A DNA stretch of 64,000 nucleotides from an uncultured Veillonella sp. (GTDB lineage Bacteria > Bacillota > Negativicutes > Veillonellales > Veillonellaceae). Numbering within the stretch: the stretch's first letter is position 1; the number at the start of each line of letters is the position of its first letter. The translations under genes and the position numbers were made by a program. Shown here piece after piece: positions 34,433-42,860 of this stretch. The stretch spans positions 1 to 64,000 of the forward strand of contig NZ_URAR01000004.1 in assembly GCF_900545795.1 (NCBI RefSeq). Direction: 5' to 3'. A model generated the notes under the pieces. That model saw nothing but the letters and a program-made list of their open reading frames with translations, made no database searches and had not been told where the DNA came from.

Positions 34433-34482
34433 TAAAAAGACCTACACCTTGCTAATAAACAAAGTGTAGGTCTTCATTGACC
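34433..34482 (-). promoter_or_regulatory. glnA leader with terminator and overlapping hexaloop hairpin
   Basis: Terminator: a 15-bp stem (34437-34451 with 34460-34474) with one wobble pair and a T-rich run on the minus strand, ending about 10 bases before the glnA ribosome binding site. Just ahead of it GGTC-AATGAA-GACC (34482 to 34469) forms a small hairpin with a six-base loop, A at position 1 and G at position 4, whose right arm overlaps the left arm of the terminator. This is the geometry of ANTAR-protein antitermination sites. Only one such hairpin is seen. The terminator also closes the yqeY operon. Confidence 0.6.
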
Positions 34483-34500
34483 GATTATTATCTTAGGTGT

Positions 34501-34529
34501 ATGTTACCATACATGCTAGCTTATGTCAA
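34501..34529 (-). promoter_or_regulatory. Promoter of glnA
   Basis: TTGACA (34524-34529), directly after the yqeY stop, and TAACAT (34501-34506) with a 17-base spacer. A small inverted repeat TGTATG/CATACA around a GTAA loop overlaps the -10. Confidence 0.8.
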
Positions 34530-34533
34530 CAGA

Positions 34534-34989
34534 TTAACCATTAACTTTTGCTATTTCTTCACGGACAATTGTATTAACTAATTTGCCGTCAGCTCTACCT
34601 CTTGTTTCAGGCATAACCTTACTCATTACATCACCCATTTTCACAGGTGCTGTAAGAGAGCTAATAGCATTGACTACAATAGTACGAATTTCATCTTCCT
34701 TAAGTTGAGCTGGCATATACTTTTCTAGCACTGCCATTTCAGCCTTAGTTTGTTCAACGAGATCATCACGTTGACCTTTAACAAATTCAGCTAATGAATC
34801 TTGGCGCATCTTCATTTCTTTGGCCAAAATTCCTAATATATCTGCATCGTTAAGCTCACGCTTTTCGTCAATTTCCGTATTTTTTATAGCACTGTTAACC
34901 ATTCGGATAACCGATAAAGCAACTTTACCCGCTTCGCGAGCTTTCATCGCTTCCTTCATATCCGCTTTAAGCTGTTCTTTTAAGGACAT
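34534..34989 (-). CDS. yqeY: GatB/YqeY domain-containing protein
   Basis: Small protein with the tRNA-binding tail domain of the GatB amidotransferase subunit; precise role uncertain, possibly linked to aminoacyl-tRNA metabolism. MSLKEQLKADMKEAMKARE, LSVIRMVNSAIKN, EMKMRQDSLAEF, YMPAQL and GDVMSKVMPETRGRADGKLVN are typical. The ATG at 34989 has GGAGG 7 bases upstream. It follows rpsU by 20 bases, a pairing widely conserved in Firmicutes. Confidence 0.93.
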   Translation of the reverse strand: MSLKEQLKADMKEAMKAREAGKVALSVIRMVNSAIKNTEIDEKRELNDADILGILAKEMKMRQDSLAEFVKGQRDDLVEQTKAEMAVLEKYMPAQLKEDEIRTIVVNAISSLTAPVKMGDVMSKVMPETRGRADGKLVNTIVREEIAKVNG

Positions 34990-35009
34990 AATTTCCTCCA
35001 AGATAAATC

Positions 35010-35189
35010 TTAAGCTCTGAACTTGCGCTTACGTGCTGCTTCAGACTTTTTCTTTCTTTTAACGCTTGGCTTTTCGTAATGTTCGCGTTTTCTTACTTCA
35101 GATAAAACACCCGCTTTTTGGCAGGAGCGTTTAAAGCGACGAAGAGCGCTTTCAAGCGTTTCATTTTTACCGACTTTAATTTCAGACAT
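35010..35189 (-). CDS. rpsU: 30S ribosomal protein S21
   Basis: A 59-residue basic protein beginning MSEIKVGKNETLESALRRFK and continuing RSCQKAGVLSEVRKREHYEK, an unmistakable S21 sequence, with a Lys/Arg-rich C-terminus. It binds the 3' region of 16S rRNA and takes part in initiation. A GGAGG-rich site precedes the ATG at 35189. Just below a 60-residue cut-off, so it is easily missed by gene callers. Part of the hinT/rpsU/yqeY end of the heat-shock block. Confidence 0.97.
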   Translation of the reverse strand: MSEIKVGKNETLESALRRFKRSCQKAGVLSEVRKREHYEKPSVKRKKKSEAARKRKFRA

Positions 35190-35310
35190 CTATATCCCTC
35201 CCTCCAAAATATACTATGGAAGTGCAGGTATTTACTATACGCACATAAAGATATTATAATATTTGACTTATTCTTTGTCAATATTTCCAATTGAGTTTAT
35301 ATGACTTTAC

Positions 35311-35655
35311 TTATGCTTCTGGCCAGCCTAGTTCTTGACCACCAAGTAAATGAGCGTGTAAATGGAATACAGTTTGCCCTGCTTTAGCTCCCGTATTAAG
35401 TACTAAGCGGTATCCATCAGCAGAAATGCCCAATTCTTTGGCTACATCGCGCACAAATGGCAATAAACCATCTACATAAGAAGCATTGTCCTCTGTTAAG
35501 TGAGCAATATTAGCTACGTGATTTTTAGGGATAATCAAAGCATGTACCTTAGTTACAGGATTGATATCATGAAATGCTAAGAATTGATCATTTTCTAAAA
35601 TTTTCTTGCTTGGAATTTCACCATTAATAATTTTACAAAAAATGCAGTCACTCAT
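35311..35655 (-). CDS. HIT-family nucleotide hydrolase (HinT-like)
   Basis: Purine nucleoside phosphoramidase of the histidine-triad family. CIFCKIINGEIPSKKILEND, ALIIPKNHVANI and the triad HLHAHLLGG are diagnostic. 114 residues, normal. GAGAAGG precedes the ATG. Lies between mtaB and rpsU, a common Firmicutes position. The gap upstream contains short tandem repeats. Confidence 0.95.
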   Translation of the reverse strand: MSDCIFCKIINGEIPSKKILENDQFLAFHDINPVTKVHALIIPKNHVANIAHLTEDNASYVDGLLPFVRDVAKELGISADGYRLVLNTGAKAGQTVFHLHAHLLGGQELGWPEA

Positions 35656-35757
35656 ATTTTTACCTTCTCTCTTTACAACAGGCCTAATTTTTGAATGAAC
35701 TTACCATAGAAAGCTATGATACTAGCGCTATAAATCTATCATAAATAATACTACTGA

Positions 35758-35818
35758 GCCATCATAGCCATCATAGCCATCATAGCCATCATGATAATAT
35801 CACTACTAAGCCATCATA
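35758..35818. repeat. 9-bp tandem repeats between mtaB and the HIT gene
   Basis: Four adjacent units of GCCATCATA (35758-35793, the last ending in G) and a fifth copy at 35810. Noncoding, in the 180-base gap between the two genes. A related CTATGATACTA and CTATCATAAA lie just to the left. Confidence 0.85.
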
Positions 35819-35835
35819 ATAGCGCTCTATAGCCT

Positions 35836-37134
35836 CTATTCAATGATTAGGCTTTCACCATCAAATGCTGTAACGATACCTCCAATGATGCTTCCCACTG
35901 GATACTCCGTTGCTTCTTTTTTTATTTTACCGTGAATGTATTCATTCGTAAAGCCAAGATAATACCCATCTACTTCCCGTTCAACTAAGATATGAGCTTC
36001 TTTGCCAATCAAGGATTGGGCAAATTTTGTTAAGCCTTCTTGTCCTAAGCTATTTAAAAGAGCTACACGAGTCTTTTTAACAGCCTCTGGTACTTGGTTC
36101 TCCATGGTTGCTGCTGGTGTGCCTTCACGAATTGAATATGGGAATGCATGAATGTGAGTAAAGCCTAATTCACGCACTGTATTCATAGTATCTTCAAAGT
36201 CCTCATCTGTTTCACCTGGGAATCCAGCAATAATATCGGTGGTAATGGCGAGCCCTTCAATACGACTGCGCAACATATGAATCAAATCTTTAAACTCTTG
36301 TAGATTATAATGGCGATTCATAAGTTTTAAGATATGATCGGAGCCTGCTTGTAAAGGTAAATGCAGATGACTGCAAAAGCGCGGTTCTGTAGCCATTAAA
36401 TTAACTAATTCATCAGATACTTCAACCGATTCAATCGAACCCAAGCGAATGCGCTCTAAGCCATCAATCTCCAGCAATGCTTTCACCACTTTAGCTAAAT
36501 TAGGCTTTTCAGGTAATTCAATGCCATAATTGCCTAAGTGAATGCCTGTAAGAACAATTTCTTTATACCCATGCTCTACTAGGCGCTTAGCTTCATGTAC
36601 AATATCGTCAATTTTACGAGATTTTAGTTTGCCTCTAGTATAAGGAATGATGCAGAAGGTGCAATAATTATTGCAACCTTCTTGAATTTTCATAAATGCC
36701 CGTGCCTTATCGATTTCATCGCCATATAGAGGCATTTCTTCAAAGGTAGATTGCTCCATAATATTGCGTACTGCATTGATTTGCTTCTCTGTTGACTCGA
36801 TTTGCTCAACCAATTCCACAACTTTATTGCGATTATTAGTACCGATCACAAGATTAACACCTTCAATAGCAGCAATTGCATCAGGTGCTAATTGTGCGTA
36901 GCAACCGGTAACTACAATGTACGCCTCTTCATTAGTTCGCTTTGCCTTGCGAATTAATTGGCGTGATTTACGCTCCCCCATATTAGTAACGGAGCAGGTA
37001 TTAATAACATAAATATCTGCTTTCTCATCAAATTCCACTGGCGTATAGCCACTTTTTATAAATAAACCTCGCATAGCATCCGTATCATATTGATTTACAC
37101 GGCAGCCTAAGGTTGTAAATGCTACAGTTTTCAT
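35836..37134 (-). CDS. mtaB: tRNA t6A37 methylthiotransferase MtaB
   Basis: Radical-SAM enzyme that converts t6A37 to ms2t6A37 in tRNA. N-terminal UPF0004 domain with Cys ligands in FTTLGCRVNQYDT, NTCSVTN and GCYAQ; radical-SAM motif EGCNNYCTFCIIPYTRGKLKSR; C-terminal TRAM domain. 432 residues. The TLGCRVNQ lead and overall order favour MtaB over MiaB. AGGAG precedes the ATG. Part of the conserved dnaJ-prmA-rsmE-mtaB chain. Confidence 0.95.
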   Translation of the reverse strand: MKTVAFTTLGCRVNQYDTDAMRGLFIKSGYTPVEFDEKADIYVINTCSVTNMGERKSRQLIRKAKRTNEEAYIVVTGCYAQLAPDAIAAIEGVNLVIGTNNRNKVVELVEQIESTEKQINAVRNIMEQSTFEEMPLYGDEIDKARAFMKIQEGCNNYCTFCIIPYTRGKLKSRKIDDIVHEAKRLVEHGYKEIVLTGIHLGNYGIELPEKPNLAKVVKALLEIDGLERIRLGSIESVEVSDELVNLMATEPRFCSHLHLPLQAGSDHILKLMNRHYNLQEFKDLIHMLRSRIEGLAITTDIIAGFPGETDEDFEDTMNTVRELGFTHIHAFPYSIREGTPAATMENQVPEAVKKTRVALLNSLGQEGLTKFAQSLIGKEAHILVEREVDGYYLGFTNEYIHGKIKKEATEYPVGSIIGGIVTAFDGESLIIE

Positions 37135-37243
37135 TTATTCTCCTACCTAGTAGTATATACTCAATTTCTTTATGATTTGCACTAAATAAAAATCCCTAGC
37201 TCTTATACCTATTTCATTATTATCTTAAATTACGCTGAATCAA

Positions 37244-38008
37244 CTACAAATTTAGAGCGTATTGGAGCATACTAATAGCACTAATAGCAGCTGTCTCAGC
37301 GCGCAAAATGGTCCCTCCTAAGGACACTGGTTGCACACCTTTACTTAATAATTGCTCCACTTCTTTAGCACTAATTCCGCCTTCTGGCCCAATAATAATG
37401 GCAACCCGTTTAGGCTTTTCAGTGAGTCCCTCTAATACGTGACGAAGATTATCCTTCTCTTCATTTTCATAAGCCACAAGAAGTAAAGTCCCCTTAGCCT
37501 CCTCTGCAGCGAGCACCGCGTCTAAAGATAAAGACACGTCTAATAAAGGCAACTGATTCCGCCCACACTGTTGCGCCGCTTCAAGCACAATCTTCTGCCA
37601 ACGATCCGCCTTTTGTTGCAGCTTTTTGTCATTATAATTAGCTACACAATGGGCTAGAGGCACTGCATAGATGGCTGCAGCATCAAGTTCAGTGGCTTTT
37701 TGTAAAACCCATTCAAATTTATCGCCCTTTAAGAAAGCTTGAATCAGTACAATAGACACCATATCTGAAGATTCCCCTACTTCATTATCGCTTTCGTTAT
37801 TTTGTAAGACTTCACTATTCACGCAAGTAGCATGAGCCTCTCCATCAACAACATCTTTAATTATATAATCGGCTGTACGGCCATCACTACCACTTACCGT
37901 AATTGGTTGCGCAAAATTATGGCGAAACACATTCACAATATGATGTGTCGTATCTTTCGGTATGCGAATCTCATTGTCTAAAGGGGTAGGTATAAATATC
38001 TTCTTCAT
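37244..38008 (-). CDS. rsmE: 16S rRNA m3U1498 methyltransferase
   Basis: SPOUT methyltransferase acting on the 30S decoding region. FKKIFIPTPL-like start with HHIVNVFRHN, FEWVLQKATELDAAAIYAVP, KIVLEAAQQCGRNQLP and IIGPEGGISAKEVEQL ... SLGGTILRAETAAISAISMLQY are family motifs. 254 residues. AAAGG precedes the ATG. 21 bases after prmA. Confidence 0.95.
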   Translation of the reverse strand: MKKIFIPTPLDNEIRIPKDTTHHIVNVFRHNFAQPITVSGSDGRTADYIIKDVVDGEAHATCVNSEVLQNNESDNEVGESSDMVSIVLIQAFLKGDKFEWVLQKATELDAAAIYAVPLAHCVANYNDKKLQQKADRWQKIVLEAAQQCGRNQLPLLDVSLSLDAVLAAEEAKGTLLLVAYENEEKDNLRHVLEGLTEKPKRVAIIIGPEGGISAKEVEQLLSKGVQPVSLGGTILRAETAAISAISMLQYALNL

Positions 38009-38029
38009 ACATAAGCCTTTCTAAATATA

Positions 38030-38890
38030 TTAGGGCGTAGTTATAGGCTCTAAGGCAAAGGTATGCCAGGAACCATTTACTAACTCTTCTTTTATGTGCC
38101 AATCCTTAGTGATATAGGGCATAATTTCATCATAACGATCATCAATAATGCCACTAATAATTAGTATACCATGTTTCGATAGTTTCAAACCAATCGTAGG
38201 AAGTAAGATTTTTAATGGGTCCACTGTTAAATTAGCAACAATCAAATCAGCTGCCCCCTTGTAATCTTCATCTAAATTGCCACAAATTAGCTCCGCCCTT
38301 ACTTGATTGGCTTCACAATTAGCCTTACTTTGTTCAATCGCTGAAGCTTCAATATCAATGCCGACTAATTGTTGAATGCCCAATTCATGGGCCACTAAAA
38401 GTAAAATAGCAGTCCCTGTGCCAATGTCTAAACAAATCTCTTTATCCTTGCCATACTTCGCCATTAAAGCCGCACAAGAGCGCGTAGTTTCGTGAGCACC
38501 TGTGCCAAAGGATAAGTCCGAATCAATTTCAATAATTCGGTCTCCTGCTTTTGCTTCATAGTCTTTCCAGGCAGGCTTAATAATAATATGAGGTAAAATT
38601 TCAGTAGGCTCAATATATTGCTGCCAACTATTGTACCAATCGGCATCAGTCACTATGCTAGCATGTAAGTCTTTATATGCAATATGAGCGCCATCTAGGA
38701 GCGATTTCACTTGCTGCTCCCACCAACTCAACTCCTGACTCATGTCACCATAAATAGTTAACTTGGTCCATTCGGGCTCATGCTCTATATCTTCTTCTAT
38801 AAATCCATTGCTACTAAATGTATCAAAAAGAGTAGTCACCTCATCGATGACTACTCTTTGAATAGCAATGGATATTTCTATCCATTCCAT
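38030..38890 (-). CDS. prmA: Ribosomal protein L11 methyltransferase
   Basis: Trimethylates L11. N-terminal substrate-binding domain starting MEWIEISIAIQR and a SAM domain with FGTGAHETTRSCAALMAKY, CLDIGTGTAILLLVAHELG (GxGxG; the usual Ser is Ala) and LIVANLTVDPL in place of the common NILA. 286 residues, slightly short of 310. GAGGAAC precedes the ATG. Downstream of dnaJ. Confidence 0.93.
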   Translation of the reverse strand: MEWIEISIAIQRVVIDEVTTLFDTFSSNGFIEEDIEHEPEWTKLTIYGDMSQELSWWEQQVKSLLDGAHIAYKDLHASIVTDADWYNSWQQYIEPTEILPHIIIKPAWKDYEAKAGDRIIEIDSDLSFGTGAHETTRSCAALMAKYGKDKEICLDIGTGTAILLLVAHELGIQQLVGIDIEASAIEQSKANCEANQVRAELICGNLDEDYKGAADLIVANLTVDPLKILLPTIGLKLSKHGILIISGIIDDRYDEIMPYITKDWHIKEELVNGSWHTFALEPITTP

Positions 38891-38950
38891 ATGAGTTCCT
38901 CACTTAACCAATGTATGAAATCTAAATTAAGTACTCTTTGAGAGTCATAG

Positions 38951-38990
38951 GCAAAAGCCCTCTAGTAGTTCAACACTTTAAGGCTTTTGT
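38951..38990 (-). terminator. Possible partial terminator after dnaJ
   Basis: An 8-bp stem CAAAAGCC/GGCTTTTG (38952-38959, 38982-38989) with a 22-base loop and only a short T run, in the 136-base gap between dnaJ and prmA. Could reduce rather than stop read-through. Confidence 0.4.
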
Positions 38991-39026
38991 TACACATTCA
39001 TACTACAGTGTATTAAGAACTTTATT

Positions 39027-40238
39027 TTACGAATTTAGAGATAATTTGTCAAACACTTTAAATTGCAAAGCTTCTTTCACTTTATCGCCTAAATCTTTTA
39101 AGAACCCTTTTTTCTCGTCAAATTTACTCGTATCTTCTTTACCTTCTTTAGCAAATTCAATGAGAAGTTCCCGTTGTTTATCAGTTAACTTCTTAGGTGT
39201 AACTACATTGATGCGCACATGTTGATCCCCTCTTTGCTTAGGATTGCGAAGATATGGAATCCCTTTGCCCTTGATCCGCAAAATAGTGCCACTTTGAATA
39301 CCTGCTGGAATTTTTAAGTCCACCTTTCCATCAATTGTATTCACCATAATGGTAGTGCCTAAGGCAGCTTGTGCAAAGCTAATATCTACCTTGCTGATAA
39401 CTTCATTGCCTTGGCGCTCAAATTCATTGCTTGGGCGAACGTAAATATATACATATAAATCTCCCTTAGGACCACCATTAACACCTGGTTCCCCTTCATT
39501 GGATACGCGTAAACGGGAGCCATTGTCTACGCCAGCTGGAATTTTAACTTCCAATTCGCGATTGACAATAGTTTGCCCACTGCCATGACATTTTTTACAT
39601 GGCTTTTCAATCTTTTTACCAGATCCATGACATACAGAGCATGTACGAGCGGAACGCATCTGACCAAATGGTGTGTTCTGAACAACCGTTTCTTGACCAG
39701 ACCCATGACAGCGAGGACAAGACTCTACCTTGCTACCAGGTTCACCGCCAGTACCATGGCAATGGTCGCACTCATCATGGCGATTAATAGTGACCTTAAT
39801 GCTTTTACCAAAGGCTGCATCTTTAAAGCTAATTTCTACATCTTTGCGTAAATCATCACCCTTTTGTGGTCCTCGCGGATTGCCACCGCCACCACCAAAG
39901 AACATATCAAAGATATCGCCAAAGCCACCGCCTTGACCACCGAAACCGCTAAAGTCAAAGCCACCTTGACCGCCATAGCCACCGAAACCACCGGCTCCGG
40001 CGCCTCCACCTTGGGTGAAGGCGTCATGACCATATTGGTCATATTGAGCACGTTTAGTTTCATTGGATAGGACTTCATAGGCTTCATTAGCCTCTTTAAA
40101 TTTAGCTTCTGCTTCCTTCGGATTATCTCTATTTACGTCAGGATGGTATTGTCGTGCCTTCTTACGGAAGGCCTTTTTTATCTCGTCTTGGGAGGCATTT
40201 TTATTGACCCCAAGGACGTCATAATAATCCTTTGCCAT
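39027..40238 (-). CDS. dnaJ: Chaperone DnaJ
   Basis: Hsp40 co-chaperone of DnaK. J domain with RQYHPDVN (HPD), a Gly/Phe-rich stretch from about residue 75, four zinc-finger repeats (CDHCHGTGG, CPRCHGSGQ, CSVCHGSGK, CKKCHGSGQ) and the C-terminal substrate-binding domain. 403 residues, with a Gly-rich linker longer than average. AGGATAG precedes the ATG. 16 bases after dnaK. Confidence 0.97.
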   Translation of the reverse strand: MAKDYYDVLGVNKNASQDEIKKAFRKKARQYHPDVNRDNPKEAEAKFKEANEAYEVLSNETKRAQYDQYGHDAFTQGGGAGAGGFGGYGGQGGFDFSGFGGQGGGFGDIFDMFFGGGGGNPRGPQKGDDLRKDVEISFKDAAFGKSIKVTINRHDECDHCHGTGGEPGSKVESCPRCHGSGQETVVQNTPFGQMRSARTCSVCHGSGKKIEKPCKKCHGSGQTIVNRELEVKIPAGVDNGSRLRVSNEGEPGVNGGPKGDLYVYIYVRPSNEFERQGNEVISKVDISFAQAALGTTIMVNTIDGKVDLKIPAGIQSGTILRIKGKGIPYLRNPKQRGDQHVRINVVTPKKLTDKQRELLIEFAKEGKEDTSKFDEKKGFLKDLGDKVKEALQFKVFDKLSLNS

Positions 40239-40254
40239 TATCTATCCTAACCTC

Positions 40255-42105
40255 TTATTTATTTTGATCGTCTTTAACTTCAGTGTATTCAGCATCTACT
40301 ACATCGTCTTTTTGTTGTGCCCCTTGAGCAGCCCCTTCTGGACCTGCTTGGCCAGCTTCTTGACTAGCAGCTTGTGCTTGTTCATACATCTTAGTGGACA
40401 ATTCATATAAAGGTTTAGTTAATTCTTCACTCTTAGCTTTAATGTCTTCTACATTGCCAGCTTCAATTGCAGATTTTAATGCATCTTTTGCTGTTTTAAC
40501 TTGTTCTAATGTAGCTGCATCTGCTTTACCTTCGAAGTCTTTGATTGCTTTCTCAGCTTGGTATACTAAGGAGTCTGCATTGTTTTTAACTTCGATTTCT
40601 TCTTTTTTAGCTTTATCTTCAGCTGCATGAGCTTCTGCTTCTTTTACCATGCGGTCGATTTCATCTTGTTGTAAACCGCCGGAAGAAGTAATTGTAATAG
40701 CTTGTTCTTTGCCAGTGCCAAGATCTTTAGCTTTTACATTTACGATACCATTAGCATCGATATTGAAAGTAACTTCAATTTTAGGTACTCCACGTGGAGC
40801 TGCAGGGATACCAGTTAATTCGAAGCGGCCCAATGTTTTATTGTCTGCTGCAAAATCACGTTCACCTTGTAATACATGGATGTCTACAGAAGGTTGGTTA
40901 TCTGCTGCTGTGGAGAATACTTGGCTCTTAGAAGTAGGAATAGTTGTATTGCGGTCGATAATGCGAGTGAATACACCGCCAAGAGTTTCAATACCTAAGG
41001 ACAATGGAGTTACGTCAAGAAGTAATACGTCTTTAACTTCACCAACAAGTACACCACCTTGAATAGCTGCACCTACAGCAACACATTCATCAGGGTTTAC
41101 ATTCTTAGTAGGTTCTTTGCCAAGTACGCGTTTAATTGCTTCTTGAACAGCTGGGATACGAGAAGAACCACCAACTAATAAGATTTTATCGATTTCACCA
41201 ACGCTAAGGCCAGAGTCAGCTAAGGCTTTACGAGTTGGTTCAATAGTAGCTTCTACTAAATCATGAGTTAATTCTTCAAATTTTGCACGAGTTAATGTTA
41301 GGTCTAAGTGTTTTGGACCAGTTGCATCAGCTGTAATGAATGGCAAGTTAATGCTTGTGCTCATTACACCGGATAATTCGATTTTAGCTTTTTCAGCAGC
41401 TTCTTTTAAACGTTGATCGGCCATTTTATCTTGAGATAAATCAATGCCTGTATCTTTTTTGAACTCATCGATCATCCACTTCATTACGCGTTCGTCAAAG
41501 TCATCGCCACCTAAATGGTTGTTACCGCTAGTCGCTTTAACTTCAAATACGCCATCGCCTAATTCAAGGATGGATACGTCGAATGTACCACCACCAAGGT
41601 CAAATACAAGTACTTTGCCTTCTTCATCTTTATCTACACCATAAGCAAGTGCAGCTGCTGTTGGTTCGTTGATAATACGAAGTACATCAAGGCCTGCAAT
41701 CGCACCAGCATCTTTAGTTGCTTGACGTTGACTATCAGTGAAGTACGCAGGTACAGTAATAACTGCTTGAGTTACTGTTTCGCCTAAGTATGCTTCTGCG
41801 TCAGCTTTCAATTTTTGAAGCACCATAGCAGAAATTTCTTGTGGTGTATATTGTTTGTCATCAATTGCTACTTTGTAATCGCTACCCATGTGACGTTTAA
41901 TAGAGGAAATTGTGCGATCAGGATTAGAAACAGCCTGACGTTTTGCCAATTGACCAACTAAGCGTTCACCATTTTTTGCGAAACCAACTACGGAAGGAGT
42001 CAAGCGAGAACCTTCCTGATTTGTAATAACGACTGGTTCGCCGCCTTCCATAACAGCGACTACAGAGTTTGTTGTACCTAAGTCAATACCAATTACTTTT
42101 GCCAT
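40255..42105 (-). CDS. dnaK: Chaperone DnaK (Hsp70)
   Basis: ATP-driven chaperone. VIGIDLGTTNSVVAVMEGGE, the INEPTAAALAYG and FDLGGGTFDVSIL phosphate motifs, VGGSSRIPAV and the C-terminal substrate domain with LLLDVTPLSLGIETLGG; the N-terminal part lacks the Gram-negative insert only partly visible in such alignments, which I did not test. 616 residues with a Gln/Ala/Gly-rich tail ending VVDAEYTEVKDDQ. AGGAGG precedes the ATG. The 139-base gap after grpE contains a small hairpin CAGTTC/GAACTG (42197-42214) of unknown role. Confidence 0.98.
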   Translation of the reverse strand: MAKVIGIDLGTTNSVVAVMEGGEPVVITNQEGSRLTPSVVGFAKNGERLVGQLAKRQAVSNPDRTISSIKRHMGSDYKVAIDDKQYTPQEISAMVLQKLKADAEAYLGETVTQAVITVPAYFTDSQRQATKDAGAIAGLDVLRIINEPTAAALAYGVDKDEEGKVLVFDLGGGTFDVSILELGDGVFEVKATSGNNHLGGDDFDERVMKWMIDEFKKDTGIDLSQDKMADQRLKEAAEKAKIELSGVMSTSINLPFITADATGPKHLDLTLTRAKFEELTHDLVEATIEPTRKALADSGLSVGEIDKILLVGGSSRIPAVQEAIKRVLGKEPTKNVNPDECVAVGAAIQGGVLVGEVKDVLLLDVTPLSLGIETLGGVFTRIIDRNTTIPTSKSQVFSTAADNQPSVDIHVLQGERDFAADNKTLGRFELTGIPAAPRGVPKIEVTFNIDANGIVNVKAKDLGTGKEQAITITSSGGLQQDEIDRMVKEAEAHAAEDKAKKEEIEVKNNADSLVYQAEKAIKDFEGKADAATLEQVKTAKDALKSAIEAGNVEDIKAKSEELTKPLYELSTKMYEQAQAASQEAGQAGPEGAAQGAQQKDDVVDAEYTEVKDDQNK

Positions 42106-42244
42106 CTTAAATGACCTCCTAAAATTAAATCTCTTTCTACTGTTGAATGTACAATTTGTAAATTATACATCCACTTGAAAATACAATCTATTGTCACAGT
42201 TCTATGGGGAACTGCATTTATTAAATAAAATGCTAAAACATTAT

Positions 42245-42847
42245 TTACCCATTATGCACTACTTTTACCATCGCTGGGCGCACAGTACGACCATCTACGG
42301 TATAGCCAGTTTGTAGCACTTCACATACTGTATCATCATCATACTCATCTGATGGTACACGCATAACAGCTTGGTGGTAATTAGGGTCAAATGGTTTACC
42401 CACTGCCTCAATCACTGCTAAGCCATGTTTTTGCAAGCTAGCCATTAAATTCTGTTGAATCATAGCAAAGCCTTCTAAAAACGCCTTAGTTTCATCTGTA
42501 GCAGGTACCTGTAAAGCGCGCTCAAAATTGTCAAGCACTGGGAATAAATCTTCCATTACATCACCTTTTACAAAACCAGCGAGCTGTTCTTTTTCTTGTA
42601 AAGTGCGGCGTTTATAATTATCAAAGTCAGCCTGTAAGCGAAGATAGCGATTTTCCATCTCAGCTACAGCTGCTTTAATATCAGCTTCCACGGCTGCACC
42701 AGATTCTTCTGCTACGTCTTCAGCTAAATCAACTTGATCAGCTTCTGTCGCCTTTGCATCTGTTACATCAGCTTCCGTCTTTGTGCTTTCCAGATTCTCT
42801 TCAGTGGTTCCCATATCTTCGTGTTGTTTAGTTTCTTCTGTACCCAT
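42245..42847 (-). CDS. grpE: Nucleotide exchange factor GrpE
   Basis: Exchange factor for DnaK. An acidic, disordered N-terminal 65 residues, a coiled coil (EMENRYLRLQADFDNYKRRTLQEKEQL) and the beta domain (AVGKPFDPNYHQAVMRVPSDEY ... LQTGYTVDGRTVRPAMVKV). The ATG at 42847 is preferred because GAGGTG lies 9 bases before it; a GTG at 42859 overlaps that site. 200 residues. Second gene of the CIRCE-controlled operon, 13 bases after hrcA. Confidence 0.96.
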   Translation of the reverse strand: MGTEETKQHEDMGTTEENLESTKTEADVTDAKATEADQVDLAEDVAEESGAAVEADIKAAVAEMENRYLRLQADFDNYKRRTLQEKEQLAGFVKGDVMEDLFPVLDNFERALQVPATDETKAFLEGFAMIQQNLMASLQKHGLAVIEAVGKPFDPNYHQAVMRVPSDEYDDDTVCEVLQTGYTVDGRTVRPAMVKVVHNG

Positions 42848-42860
42848 TGTGCGAATCACC

